Positions 1 to 7,099 of a stretch of 50,495 nt of DNA are shown piece by piece. Within the stretch, counting starts at the first letter, position 1. Every line of letters begins with the position of its first letter. The stretch comes from a virus. The notes under the pieces were generated by a model. It had not been told where the DNA came from, did no database searches, and saw nothing but the letters and a program-made list of their open reading frames with translations. The position numbers and the translations under genes were made by a program. The DNA lies in IMG/VR virus record IMGVR_UViG_3300045284_000404, positions 1 to 50,495 of that record. The stretch is one strand, 5' to 3'.

Positions 1-19
1 CCGAAGGGCAGACTATCGT

Positions 20-126
20 GGTTGCAGGCTCTCGTTAGAGCACCCTATCTTGCAGGCTTCCGGACCTGGGGCCGGAACACAACCTGTGGGTTGTGCTCGC
101 GCCACGAGCGGCCTTGGAATGCAACC
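20..126 (+). ncRNA. Multi-hairpin structured RNA element, copy 1
   Basis: A 7-bp closing helix (GGTTGCA 20-26 with TGCAACC 120-126) encloses four hairpins. They are GCTCT/AGAGC (28-41), TTCCGG/CCGGAA (58-77), CACAACC/GGTTGTG with a TGTG loop (78-95) and CTCG/CGAG (96-108). A possible inner multiloop stem pairs CAGGC (53-57) with GCCTTG (111-116). Copy 2 differs at four of the 107 bases. One change gives a G-U pair in hairpin 1, one adds a U-A pair to hairpin 4, and two fall in loops or single strands. It is not a tRNA because there is no T-arm. It may be a small RNA or a structured leader; the function is unknown. Confidence 0.7.
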
Positions 127-136
127 AGGAGTCCCC

Positions 137-175
137 ATGATTGTACGGTTTCATACCGAGGAAAATAAATATTGA
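137..175 (+). CDS. 12-residue leader peptide ORF, copy 1
   Basis: The ORF encodes MIVRFHTEENKY and starts 10 bases after the RNA closing helix. A strong AGGAG ribosome site lies 5 bases before its ATG. The nucleotide sequence is identical in copy 2, which suggests constraint, although the surrounding non-coding DNA is also conserved. The TGA stop overlaps a TTGACA motif. It could be a translated leader that couples the RNA element to the downstream gene, or a chance ORF in conserved DNA. Confidence 0.45.
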   Translation: MIVRFHTEENKY

Positions 176-199
176 CATATTGCCCCATGTCTATAGAGT
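172..199 (+). promoter_or_regulatory. Possible promoter before the 195-aa gene
   Basis: A perfect TTGACA (172-177) is followed by TATAGA (192-197) at 14 bases or TAGAGT (194-199) at 16 bases. The spacing is shorter than the usual 17, so this is tentative. Both motifs are unchanged in copy 2 (TTGACA at 49675). Confidence 0.35.
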
Positions 200-201
200 G
201 A

Positions 202-225
202 TGTTGTGGCGATTGGCCACGAACA
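202..225 (+). promoter_or_regulatory. Hairpin before the ribosome binding site
   Basis: TGTT-GTGGC pairs with GCCAC-(G)-AACA around a short loop, ending just before the AAGGAG site of the 195-aa gene. In copy 2 the last C becomes U, giving a G-U pair, so the stem is kept. It could affect translation initiation. Confidence 0.4.
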
Positions 226-240
226 ACAAGGAGTAAGGAA

Positions 241-828
241 ATGTCGGTAGTCATTAAGTCGGAAGGCCAGTCCTTCGATCATTCCGCCGGTCACGTTGGT
301 GATGTGTCTTTCGAATTCCGCGTGGAGTCGGCAAGCATGAACGGACAGGTTTTGTCCAATGATGCCATTGAATATATCATCGAGTACGGCATTAAGCAGA
401 ACCTGACTGACGCATATGCCTCGGCGAAAATCACGGCGGAAAAGAAAGGACTCGTCTTGATTGACGTGGCTCGTGATTTGTTCGCGCGTCGACTCAAGGG
501 AATTTTGGATGGCACGCTTTCCATGCGGGACTCGGTATCGCCATTCGAGCGGATTGTGCATGAACTCGCAATGGCCGCATTCCGCAAGCAAGCCAAAATG
601 ACCTTCGCGGCGTTCGTGAAGTCGGTTGATAGCGAGGAAATTGCGCAAGCGGTTTTTGACAAGTTCGTAGCGGCCAATCGAGCCGAGTTCGAACGTGGCG
701 CGAATGAACGGATCGAGTTGAACAAGTCGATCAAAACGACTTCTTCGATTAATGATCTTCTTCAATCCGTCAAGGCCGAGCAGCCCGTGGCAACGACTGT
801 CATAAAGAAGAAAGGAAAGGCTGCATAG
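241..828 (+). CDS. Unknown 195-aa protein of the duplicated cassette, copy 1
   Basis: The ATG follows AAGGAG by 7 bases. The protein is roughly three-quarters identical by eye to the one at 49744-50340. The most conserved parts are the N-terminal GHVGDV block, the central YGIKQNLTD segment, the ARDLFARRL segment and the last 20 residues. It has no signal peptide or membrane segment and looks largely helical with a lysine-rich end. A weaker relative occurs at 42418-41789 and shares SN(D/E)A, NL and SPFE(R/K) positions. The gene is an isolated unit with its own leader RNA and downstream hairpin, suggesting independent, possibly strong, expression. No family function was recognised. Confidence 0.85.
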   Translation: MSVVIKSEGQSFDHSAGHVGDVSFEFRVESASMNGQVLSNDAIEYIIEYGIKQNLTDAYASAKITAEKKGLVLIDVARDLFARRLKGILDGTLSMRDSVSPFERIVHELAMAAFRKQAKMTFAAFVKSVDSEEIAQAVFDKFVAANRAEFERGANERIELNKSIKTTSSINDLLQSVKAEQPVATTVIKKKGKAA

Positions 829-840
829 TTAGCTAACTAA

Positions 841-878
841 TGATTAGCAGGCTAATGATTTAGTTAGCCTGCTAATCA
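841..878 (+). terminator. Terminator-like hairpin after cassette gene, copy 1
   Basis: A 15-bp perfect stem (841-855 with 864-878) has an 8-base loop and lies 13 bases after the stop codon. There is no clear U-tract, only TCTCCCTC. Copy 2 (50348-50379) shows a compensated C-G to G-C swap in the stem, so the hairpin itself is maintained. It probably ends the transcript or stabilises its 3' end. Confidence 0.65.
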
Positions 879-891
879 TCTCCCTCGCATA

Positions 892-1010
892 CTACCCAGG
901 GTTGCAGGCTTGGGTAGGGTGGGCGGGGACTTCGACTGACCGGGGCACCCCCCTCGTAGGGGGCCACGCAGCGGCGGCGCTTGCAAAAAGTTCGAAGCGC
1001 ACCAGTTGCT
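892..1010 (+). other. GC-rich structured non-coding element, copy 1
   Basis: This is the first part of the gene-free stretch 829-1242. It contains a 7-bp hairpin CTACCCA/TGGGTAG (892-917) whose loop carries GTTGCAGGCT, a motif also present twice in the RNA at 20-126. A CCCCC/GGGGG hairpin follows (about 949-964), then a G/C-rich run and a possible CTTCGA (930-935) with TCGAAG (992-997) pairing. Bases 892-989 are nearly identical in copy 2. From about 1010 to 1140 I see no gene and no clear motif. The element could be a structured RNA 3' end or a packaging/replication site. Confidence 0.5.
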
Positions 1011-1144
1011 CGAGCCCACTCCCCCACCTGTCCTTCCTTAGGGCACTTGACATCCCCTGCGAATGGGCGCAGACTTCCAATCGGCGAGGACTCTGGGAGG
1101 TTTGTAGCTGGACCGAGCGGGATCTCGTCCTAAGCTGGGATTGA

Positions 1145-1167
1145 GCGGGAGCGGAGCGGAGCGGAGT
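1145..1167 (+). repeat. Short GGAGC tandem repeats upstream of small terminase
   Basis: Four tandem G-rich units of the form GGAGC/GGAGT lie about 75 bases before the small terminase gene. Terminase small subunits often recognise repeated sites in or near their own gene, so this is a reasonable candidate pac or cos-associated site. That is inference from position and repetition only. Confidence 0.4.
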
Positions 1168-1213
1168 AGAGGCCAATCTTTATCCTGCCCTGCTCTCCCA
1201 GTGACTGGGACAG

Positions 1214-1227
1214 GGAGCGAAAGCTCC
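1214..1227 (+). promoter_or_regulatory. GAAA-loop hairpin before small terminase
   Basis: GGAGC and GCTCC form a 5-bp stem closed by a GAAA tetraloop, just ahead of the AGAGGA ribosome site at about 1228-1233. It may influence translation of the small terminase. Confidence 0.35.
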
Positions 1228-1242
1228 AGAGGAACCCAAAGA

Positions 1243-2133
1243 ATGGACCTTGACCTGGATGAACTGGTAGCGCAGATTGGATTGCAGCTTCCTTCCGCGA
1301 GAGGACGACGTCCACGGGAGTCCTCTGTGCCTCTGGAGGTTGGAGAACCACGGCCAATAAGGGCCGAGGACGTGGTGGGGCAGAGCTCGAAGACCCTCCC
1401 AACCTCTACCCCACCATCTCTCCAAAAACTGCGGTCCCGGCACCATCAGCTCGCGCAGCAATTGTCCTCCGGGATGACCGATTTCCAGGTCTCGGTATCC
1501 CTCGGCTACAGTTTGAGCCGAATTTCCATCCTCAAGTCGGATCCAACGTTCCGCGAGCTGCTCTCCTATTACGAGAAACAGCACGAAGCGCTGCATCTGG
1601 ACGTTCAGGAGAGGTTGATCAACCTGGGTCTCGACAGTATTGAGACCCTTCAAAGCCGCCTCGACGACGATCCGGACGAGTTCAGCAATAAGGAACTCCT
1701 GGAGGTAGCGGAAATGGCCCTAGATCGGACAGGCCACGGAAAAAGTTCGACCGTATCTGTGATGCACGGCCTGGACGACGAGACTCACGCGCTTCTGATG
1801 GCCCAGCACGAGGCGCGGAAGCAAGGTCGGGTTCTAAATCTGTCCGATGGGGAGTTTATTGATGTTACAGGAGGCCAGGTTCCAGCTGAAGCTGGGAGCG
1901 AAGCGACCCCAACACATGCAAGTGCAGTCCTCGAACAAGGTCCGGACGATCTCGGCATTGCAGGACGCGAAATTCCTTACCAGCCGACCTCACTTCATCC
2001 CTCTTCCGAGACCCAAGAACGGCTCGACGATCGCGAAGGGGCTGGCGTATCAGAGAAAATGGAGCGATTGGATCAAGGTGCGCAGCTTTTGCTGTTTCCA
2101 ACATCGCCTATTCGCCGGGATCGAGAGGAATGA
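1243..2133 (+). CDS. terS: Terminase small subunit-like protein
   Basis: The product is 296 aa. ATG 1243 was chosen because AGAGGA precedes it; upstream in-frame TTG starts lack a site. Roughly residues 65-120 form a helix-turn-helix-like stretch (GMTDFQVSVSLGYSLS, then KSDPTFRELLSYYE) typical of small terminases, which bind phage DNA at the packaging site and recruit the large subunit. A helical segment follows (about 120-180). The C-terminal third is poorly structured and overlaps the next gene by about 270 bp in another frame. The GGAGC repeats upstream and a large terminase at 7881 support the call. Confidence 0.7.
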   Translation: MDLDLDELVAQIGLQLPSARGRRPRESSVPLEVGEPRPIRAEDVVGQSSKTLPTSTPPSLQKLRSRHHQLAQQLSSGMTDFQVSVSLGYSLSRISILKSDPTFRELLSYYEKQHEALHLDVQERLINLGLDSIETLQSRLDDDPDEFSNKELLEVAEMALDRTGHGKSSTVSVMHGLDDETHALLMAQHEARKQGRVLNLSDGEFIDVTGGQVPAEAGSEATPTHASAVLEQGPDDLGIAGREIPYQPTSLHPSSETQERLDDREGAGVSEKMERLDQGAQLLLFPTSPIRRDREE

Positions 2134-2485
2134 GATTGAAATCCTGCCAGAGCAGTGGTTCATATATGCGGATGCGAATGGAGTCGGGTATGCGGAGTCG
2201 GATCTGGTGGTGGTCGTTCAACCTCTTCGGTTGGTCATGCTTTTTGAGTGTAAGCGGACGCACACCGATCGAGGTCTGGTGCAGCTGGGTCAACTCTATG
2301 GTCCGCTCTTGGAATACATTTATCCAGGATTTCGAGTTCATGGTCTTCTTGTCTGCAGAAACCTCGAGCCGGGAGTCAACCGGAAGTACCTGCTCGCAGG
2401 AGTCGACGAATGGTGGACTCGAATTGAGGATTCTCTCATTTCAGGAAGGGAAGTTCCCCTTTATTCCATATGTTGGAGAGGCTAG
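1862..2485 (+). CDS. PD-(D/E)XK-like nuclease
   Basis: The product is about 207 aa. The core has an acidic position in YAESDLVVVV and then LFECKRTH (E-x-K), followed by QLGQLYGPLLEY, matching the usual order in PD-(D/E)XK nucleases. The segment IAKGLAYQRKWSDWIK is an N-terminal helical part. The gene overlaps the 3' end of the terminase small subunit for about 270 bp. ATG 1862 or 1847 could be the start, and a later start would shorten the overlap. Its place beside the terminase suggests a role in DNA end processing or packaging, which is inferred. Confidence 0.65.
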   Translation: MLQEARFQLKLGAKRPQHMQVQSSNKVRTISALQDAKFLTSRPHFIPLPRPKNGSTIAKGLAYQRKWSDWIKVRSFCCFQHRLFAGIERNEIEILPEQWFIYADANGVGYAESDLVVVVQPLRLVMLFECKRTHTDRGLVQLGQLYGPLLEYIYPGFRVHGLLVCRNLEPGVNRKYLLAGVDEWWTRIEDSLISGREVPLYSICWRG

Positions 2486-2515
2486 GGAGGAATCGGAAGG
2501 TGAGGCTGCAGCGAA

Positions 2516-2752
2516 ATGAACCCGTCCGACACAGCACAGATTCTCTCGGCGCTTGGAATCCCGACAGGGCCAGGAATACCCTTACCTGCTGGCGCTGGGA
2601 ACACTTCGATGGCACCCGCGGCGTCGATGGCGGATCCAGCGAGGGCAAATCAGATTCAGCAGCTGATAGCGGGAGCCCTGGGATCGCCGCTGCCGGAAGC
2701 AGCGCAGCTCGGGAAGACCAACAGAGTTCCTCGAGGCGGATTCCCCTCTTAG
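2516..2752 (+). CDS. Small Ala/Gly/Pro-rich protein
   Basis: This 78-aa protein begins MNPSDTAQIL, with a predicted helix (ANQIQQLIAGALG) near its centre and otherwise low complexity. It lies in the same frame as the following gene with a 9-base gap. A longer overlapping reading frame (2470-3279) is Gly/Ser/Pro-rich and looks like a shadow. No family was recognised; a minor virion protein is possible from context. Confidence 0.6.
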   Translation: MNPSDTAQILSALGIPTGPGIPLPAGAGNTSMAPAASMADPARANQIQQLIAGALGSPLPEAAQLGKTNRVPRGGFPS

Positions 2753-2761
2753 GAGTTCCCA

Positions 2762-3361
2762 ATGCCCAGCAGCAATTGGAAAAGACCCCTAGAGCAGCAG
2801 GAGGAATTAGTCCCCCAGGGTCCTCCGATGTCTGCGGCAGTCAACCCCTTCCGAGACGCCCTGGAGCAATACCCGATCCTGCAAAAACTCGGGCTCAGCA
2901 AGATTACTACACCAAACCCCCAGGACTCAAGAAAATTGGAGTTCTGGCCACCGGGGGAGCCAGGGGATCAGGAATTCCCGAGGCCTCAGGAGTTGCCAGC
3001 GGACCGGCCTGGAGTCCAAATCCTGGACCCGTCGGTGTCCTCGGAGGATGTGGCGGCGGACGTAGTCAGTCACTACTTGGTGCACCAGGATCCCAGGCTG
3101 CAGGGTCTGTACAGCCAGTTCTCTGGAACGTTTCAGGACCCTCAACGTCGCCCTCGCCTGGAGGAAGACTACCAATGGTCACAAATCCACGAGGGGGAGA
3201 AGAGGCCATTCGAGGACTGGCTCCAATCTACGAGGGTTCCGGATTACCTCAGGGGATACCTGTTCCACCAGTGGCCTGAGAAGTCCTACTCGCAGATGTA
3301 CTCGCCGGAGCAAAGGGCGATTCTGGAGCAGATGAGATCGGTTTTACAGACGAAGGAATAA
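2762..3361 (+). CDS. Hypothetical protein, 199 aa
   Basis: The protein is rich in Pro, Gln and Glu in its first half (PPGEPGDQEFPRPQELP). The second half has a more structured, Trp/Tyr-rich region (YQWSQIHEGEKRPFEDWL, then RGYLFHQWPEKSY). It has no signal peptide or membrane segment. It sits in the compact run of small genes between the two terminase genes, so it may be a head-associated or packaging accessory protein. No domain was recognised. Confidence 0.65.
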   Translation: MPSSNWKRPLEQQEELVPQGPPMSAAVNPFRDALEQYPILQKLGLSKITTPNPQDSRKLEFWPPGEPGDQEFPRPQELPADRPGVQILDPSVSSEDVAADVVSHYLVHQDPRLQGLYSQFSGTFQDPQRRPRLEEDYQWSQIHEGEKRPFEDWLQSTRVPDYLRGYLFHQWPEKSYSQMYSPEQRAILEQMRSVLQTKE

Positions 3362-3365
3362 CTCC

Positions 3366-3626
3366 ATGCTACCGCTTCTTGGACTTCTTGGACCACTTCT
3401 TGGAGGCCTTGGCGGTGCAGGAGCTGCAGGAGCAGCAGGAGCAGGAGCAGCAGCCGGTGCAGGTGCAGGTGCTGGAGCTGGACTCCTTGGCGGACTCGCT
3501 CCTGCTATCGGGGCTGTCAAGACTCCCTTGATGCTCGCATCACTTCTTGGGGGTCTTGGTGGCGGAGGCGGAGCTGCCCCAATGGCTCCGCCTGCCCGCC
3601 CAATGCAACAATTTGGTCAATTCTGA
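3366..3626 (+). CDS. Gly/Ala-rich hydrophobic small protein
   Basis: The 86-aa product starts MLPLLGLLGPLLGG, then has a long Gly-Ala alternating stretch and a second hydrophobic block (PLMLASLLGGLGG). It could be membrane-active or a virion protein with glycine-zipper segments. Similar Gly/Ala-rich small proteins recur in phage structural regions, but this one belongs to no family I can name. Confidence 0.6.
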   Translation: MLPLLGLLGPLLGGLGGAGAAGAAGAGAAAGAGAGAGAGLLGGLAPAIGAVKTPLMLASLLGGLGGGGGAAPMAPPARPMQQFGQF

Positions 3627-3638
3627 GAGGAGAGAGCA

Positions 3639-4142
3639 ATGGCAGGCGAAAAAGGAGTCCTCATCTACGAAGAGGAAGAGGACATTCGGGAGACTCTAGA
3701 CGAGATCGGCCAGGACGGAGAGGAAGCAGTCCTGACGCCTGGGCCTAACGGCGGCTTCATCCTGACAGGAGAGGACGCCGAGGCCTACGCGAATCACAGA
3801 GGGATTCCCCTCACGGATGTGAGTGACATCGGCACGAAGGGAGGAGAACCGGTTTTGGATTCCATCTCTCCGACCACGGCGGAACTCGGGAGCGCGGATA
3901 TCACTCTGAGCTGCTATGGAACGGGGTTCCGGCCGGAGTCAGTGATCCTGTTCGCCGGGCAACCTGAGCCCATTAACTTCATCTCGAGCCTAGAGATCAC
4001 GACGATTGTGAAACCCTCGCTGGCGTGGGGCGCAGTCACAGTCCCGGTGGCGGTGAAGAACGACGATCTCGTCAGTATGGCGCAGGATTTCACCTTTACG
4101 GAAGCAGCCGCACCGGGCCGGAAGGGATCGAAGCGGAGATAA
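3639..4142 (+). CDS. Ig-like (IPT/TIG-type) domain protein
   Basis: A good ribosome site (GAGGAGAGAGCA) precedes the ATG. The first 65 residues are acidic (EEEEDIRETLDE). Residues about 70-150 begin PVLDSISPTTAELGSADITL and include CYGTGFRPESVILFAGQP, the pattern of an IPT/TIG immunoglobulin-like beta-sandwich. The C-terminus is basic (GRKGSKRR). Ig-like domains are common as capsid or fibre decorations, so a virion decoration role is plausible but inferred. Confidence 0.7.
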   Translation: MAGEKGVLIYEEEEDIRETLDEIGQDGEEAVLTPGPNGGFILTGEDAEAYANHRGIPLTDVSDIGTKGGEPVLDSISPTTAELGSADITLSCYGTGFRPESVILFAGQPEPINFISSLEITTIVKPSLAWGAVTVPVAVKNDDLVSMAQDFTFTEAAAPGRKGSKRR

Positions 4143-4145
4143 CCA

Positions 4146-4715
4146 ATGGCTACGAAGGTCGCAGGAGCAGGCTTGAGAGAGTCCACGAATGTTGTGGATC
4201 TCCAGCTGACTCCGCGACAGCGGGAGCAGATAAGGAATCGGAAAGGCTTCGAAGCACTTAAGAGGCCGAGAATTTTGGCGAAGCCACTTAGTTCTGCACT
4301 CACATATGGGAAGCCGCTGACTAGATTTACTGGGGAAGATCTGGGAGCTCGTAGGGCTCCGGCGTCGTACTGGGCACCAGACTTTGCTCCAGAAGGAGGC
4401 GGCTGGGAGAAGACTTACTCGTATTATCCGAGTACGGCTCAGCGCGTCCGGACGACCTACGGGCAGAACAATCCACCACCAACAAAGTTTGAGCAGCAAA
4501 GTATGGATTTAACTCCATTGTTACAAGTGGATCATCCGGATTTCCAGCCGGTGGTTCAGCCGTTAGGACAAGAGCCGGTGATGCCAGCGTGGGGAGTCGG
4601 ACTGGATCTTTCTCGAGGAGAGCGAACTCGCTGGGGAAACAATCCCATGTCGAGACAGAATCGGCAGATGGAAGAGCTGAAGGCACTTGTGAGAGGACTT
4701 GCTCCTAGTGGCTAA
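4146..4715 (+). CDS. Hypothetical protein, 189 aa
   Basis: The protein is basic and rich in Pro, Gly and Arg. It has a helical N-terminal part (LTPRQREQIRNRKGFEALKR) and a Tyr-rich centre (WEKTYSYYPSTAQRVRTTYG). It starts three bases after the Ig-like gene and overlaps the start of the next gene. There is no signal peptide, membrane segment or recognised domain. A structural or head-assembly role is possible only from position. Confidence 0.6.
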   Translation: MATKVAGAGLRESTNVVDLQLTPRQREQIRNRKGFEALKRPRILAKPLSSALTYGKPLTRFTGEDLGARRAPASYWAPDFAPEGGGWEKTYSYYPSTAQRVRTTYGQNNPPPTKFEQQSMDLTPLLQVDHPDFQPVVQPLGQEPVMPAWGVGLDLSRGERTRWGNNPMSRQNRQMEELKALVRGLAPSG

Positions 4716-5913
4716 CGCGGCGGATCTCAAAGCACGGATCGGAGCGAAGGCTGGCCTCACAGCAAAGCCTACGATCTCTGGTCCTGTGCTTGAGAATTAC
4801 CAGCCGACGTGGGGAGATCGGATAGCCCAGTATATGGGCTCCCTGATGGGGAACTCGAACGCCGGAGTTGCTGACAGCACGAAGTTCTGGCGAGAGAAAA
4901 TCAACCCCATCACTCCCATTATTGGAGAGCAGGAAGCCTTCAAAAGTGCAGCTGGAAAAGCCCACGCTGGAGATCTTCAGGGCGCGATAATGGAGGGAAT
5001 TGGAAGCGTTCCTGGGCCCGGACATGCTGAGGCTATGTTCATCGGGCCAGCGGCCCGAAGTTGGAGCAAATCGGCAGCCAAGGAAGCGAGGCTGATGCTC
5101 AAGGCGAAGGCCGATCCGGAGGAGATCTGGAGAAGGACTCGCACGGCATTTGCCCCGGCGAGTGAAGCACCAGAGGATTGGTTCCCCTTCCAAGAAGTCT
5201 CCTCGAGGAACATGGTGATTGATCCAGACCTCGCGGCGAATATTCCAAAGATCAAAGCTAAGGCAAAGCCAGTCGAGGAGTTCATGGAACACCCGATGTT
5301 CTCGGAATATCCGGGATCGGGGAAGATTCCATTCTGGAGTGATCAGAGGCCGGGAAATGCAGGAGGACTTTACATTGCACCGTTTGGTCCGCCAAGGTCA
5401 CTGAAGTCGATCACCAGTATGGCGATGAATCCGGACGAAGTTGGAGCAAGCACACTCTTCCGAGGGAAACCGACAGGATTGATTGGAGCTGATGTTCACC
5501 CAGATTTGATGTTTCCGGAACAGGTGGCAGAGCACGAGTTCCAGCACGGTGTGACGCATTTAGAGGGTTGGCCAACTGCTCTTTGGTCACATCCAGAGGC
5601 CAATAGGGGAATGATGCAGCCGGGAACTCCAGAGTGGAATCTTTTGGACGCTCTGGAAGGACAGTACGGCAGAGACAGGTATCCAGGGATGCCGAAGCCA
5701 AAGAGGCGGTCTCATGGGTTCTATGAGCACGCAGCAGATGAAACTATGTCGAGGAATTCTGAAAACCGGTTGTTCCTCACAGATGATGAGCGAGGAATGT
5801 ATCCTCCGCACCTGACGCAGGATATTCCCTATAATAAGCAGATCTTGCCGAACCTTGTCCGAGAGCGGCAAGATGCACTGCTGTTGAACGCGCTGGTGGG
5901 ATTGAAGCCATGA
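4708..5913 (+). CDS. Zincin-like (HExxH) protein
   Basis: The product is about 401 aa. GTG 4708 is preferred, placing AGAGGA about 10 bases upstream; TTG 4699 is an alternative. Around residue 275 it has HEFQH followed by GVTHLEGW, the HExxH zinc-protease signature, with several conserved-looking Asp/Glu downstream including EHAADE. The N-terminal 90 residues include a region with DRIAQYMGSLMGNS. It could be a virion or pre-ejection metallopeptidase, but the assignment rests on one short motif. It overlaps the GH25 lysozyme gene by 4 bases. Confidence 0.55.
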   Translation: MANAADLKARIGAKAGLTAKPTISGPVLENYQPTWGDRIAQYMGSLMGNSNAGVADSTKFWREKINPITPIIGEQEAFKSAAGKAHAGDLQGAIMEGIGSVPGPGHAEAMFIGPAARSWSKSAAKEARLMLKAKADPEEIWRRTRTAFAPASEAPEDWFPFQEVSSRNMVIDPDLAANIPKIKAKAKPVEEFMEHPMFSEYPGSGKIPFWSDQRPGNAGGLYIAPFGPPRSLKSITSMAMNPDEVGASTLFRGKPTGLIGADVHPDLMFPEQVAEHEFQHGVTHLEGWPTALWSHPEANRGMMQPGTPEWNLLDALEGQYGRDRYPGMPKPKRRSHGFYEHAADETMSRNSENRLFLTDDERGMYPPHLTQDIPYNKQILPNLVRERQDALLLNALVGLKP

Positions 5914-6662
5914 GCGAGGTTTGGGTGGTCGACCTTTCTCATCACAACACCGTGAAGAGCTTCACGAGTGCCGCTGCTGATGGCCTCGTCGGCGTGATCC
6001 ATAAGGCGACCGAGGGGAGCAGCTACGAGGATTCAACTTACAAGTCGCGGGAGTCAGCGGCTCGAGGAGCTGGACTCCTTTGGTCCTCGTACCACTTTAT
6101 GCGGCCCGGCGATCAGAGGCAGCATTTCGGGCATTATCTGCAGTATGCAGAGCCGAGAGAGGGGGAACGAGTTTGCTTGGATTTCGAGGATTCCTCCCTG
6201 ACACTGAATGACCTCTACGTGGCGATGGACTTCCTATCGGAGACTCGGCCAGATGTTCAGCTAACGATTTACTCTGGCAATCTCCTGAAGGAACTCCTCG
6301 GGAGTAAGAACGATGAGCAATTGGCTAAAGCGAGCCTATGGGTGGCTCAGTACACAAGTGCGGCGTCTCCTAGCTGGCCCAAAGGAACCTGGCCCGTCTG
6401 GAGTCTCTGGCAGTACACCGACGGACGCAATGGCGGGACTCCGAGAGACGTTGCGGGACTTACCTCTCCCATCGACTGTAACCGGTTCAATGGAAGTAGG
6501 GAGGCCTGTGAGTCCTGGCTCGGACCCGCCACAACTCCCGAGCCAGCTCCCGAGCCAGAGCCAGAGCCCGAAGTCAAAGTTACCAAGGTCTCGTACGAAG
6601 TCCCGGAAGGGACAAAGCTCGAAATCACCGTGACTGGTGACGGAGAAGTGGAGATAAAGTGA
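5910..6662 (+). CDS. GH25 family lysozyme (endolysin)
   Basis: The 250-aa protein opens with VVDLSHHN, the strand-1 motif of GH25 muramidases. It has LDFEDSS around residue 95 (catalytic D-x-E type), then TIYSGN and LWVAQYTS, and VWSLWQYTDG near residue 170, all typical of this family. These enzymes cleave the MurNAc-GlcNAc bond of peptidoglycan. The tail is a PEPAPEPEPEPE linker followed by a small beta-rich segment (VTKVSYEVPEGTKLEI). There is no signal peptide, so release would need a holin. The gene lies among head genes, far from the holin-like gene at 27460. Confidence 0.88.
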   Translation: MSEVWVVDLSHHNTVKSFTSAAADGLVGVIHKATEGSSYEDSTYKSRESAARGAGLLWSSYHFMRPGDQRQHFGHYLQYAEPREGERVCLDFEDSSLTLNDLYVAMDFLSETRPDVQLTIYSGNLLKELLGSKNDEQLAKASLWVAQYTSAASPSWPKGTWPVWSLWQYTDGRNGGTPRDVAGLTSPIDCNRFNGSREACESWLGPATTPEPAPEPEPEPEVKVTKVSYEVPEGTKLEITVTGDGEVEIK

Positions 6663-7099
6663 TGGGTGAGAATCTAGGATTGCAAAGCACAGCAGGAGCA
6701 CAAGGCAGCCCTGTTCCCCAGAGGACTCCGGCCGACATGGAAGCCCAGCGGAACAAGATGATGATGGCACTAGCGGGAGACCGAGGCAATGCTGCTGCGG
6801 CGGGAGCCCCAGGTGCACCTCCGGCAGCACCAGCTGGTGCTCCGATGCCCGGTGGGATGCCAGCTGTTCCGACAGGGCAGCAAGCACAGGCAGGAGGCCT
6901 GTCGGCTATGGTCGGCCGTATGCCGAGACCGGCCGGAGCCGGAGCCGGAGGAGCTGGAGGCGTTCCTAACTCGAAGGGCATGGGCGGTCCGGGAGGCCGG
7001 ACCACAAACATGCTCATGGGCCTGAAACAAAGGCCAATGGCGAATCCAGCGGCTGGGATCAGTGCTCCGGGAGCAGGACTCATTCCTGGATTAGCGTGA
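6662..7099 (+). CDS. Ala/Gly/Pro-rich protein
   Basis: The ATG overlaps the lysozyme stop (TGATG). The 145-aa product has a short helix (ADMEAQRNKMMMALAG) and is otherwise dominated by Ala, Gly, Pro and Met. Its composition resembles its neighbours at 3366 and 2516, suggesting several low-complexity virion-associated proteins here. No domain was recognised. Confidence 0.6.
   Translation: MGENLGLQSTAGAQGSPVPQRTPADMEAQRNKMMMALAGDRGNAAAAGAPGAPPAAPAGAPMPGGMPAVPTGQQAQAGGLSAMVGRMPRPAGAGAGGAGGVPNSKGMGGPGGRTTNMLMGLKQRPMANPAAGISAPGAGLIPGLA

Larger units (their letters stand above)
11..989 (+). repeat. Diverged cassette repeat, copy 1
   Basis: This segment holds a structured RNA, a 12-codon ORF, a 195-aa gene, a terminator-like hairpin and a GC-rich element. 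It matches 49514-50495 in the same order and orientation. Similarity begins at GACTATCGTGG and ends at GCTTGCAAAAA, where the window itself ends. The non-coding parts are almost identical, while the coding part has many substitutions. The copies are therefore paralogous and not an exact direct terminal repeat. If the molecule is circular the copies lie in tandem across the window ends. Confidence 0.9.

Noticed and set aside
20-126. tRNA gene in the structured RNA element
   Set aside because: A 7-bp acceptor-like helix and a D-arm-like hairpin exist, but there is no T-arm or T-loop, three extra hairpins replace it, and the anticodon-loop U is changed in copy 2.
1-990. Exact direct terminal repeat
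   Set aside because: The end copies differ at many positions, including stem-compensating changes and about a quarter of the encoded residues, so they are separate loci.
2470-3279. Long Gly/Ser/Pro-rich frame of 269 aa
   Set aside because: It overlaps two better-supported genes in a different frame and its composition is typical of a frame-shifted shadow of Pro/Gly-rich coding DNA.
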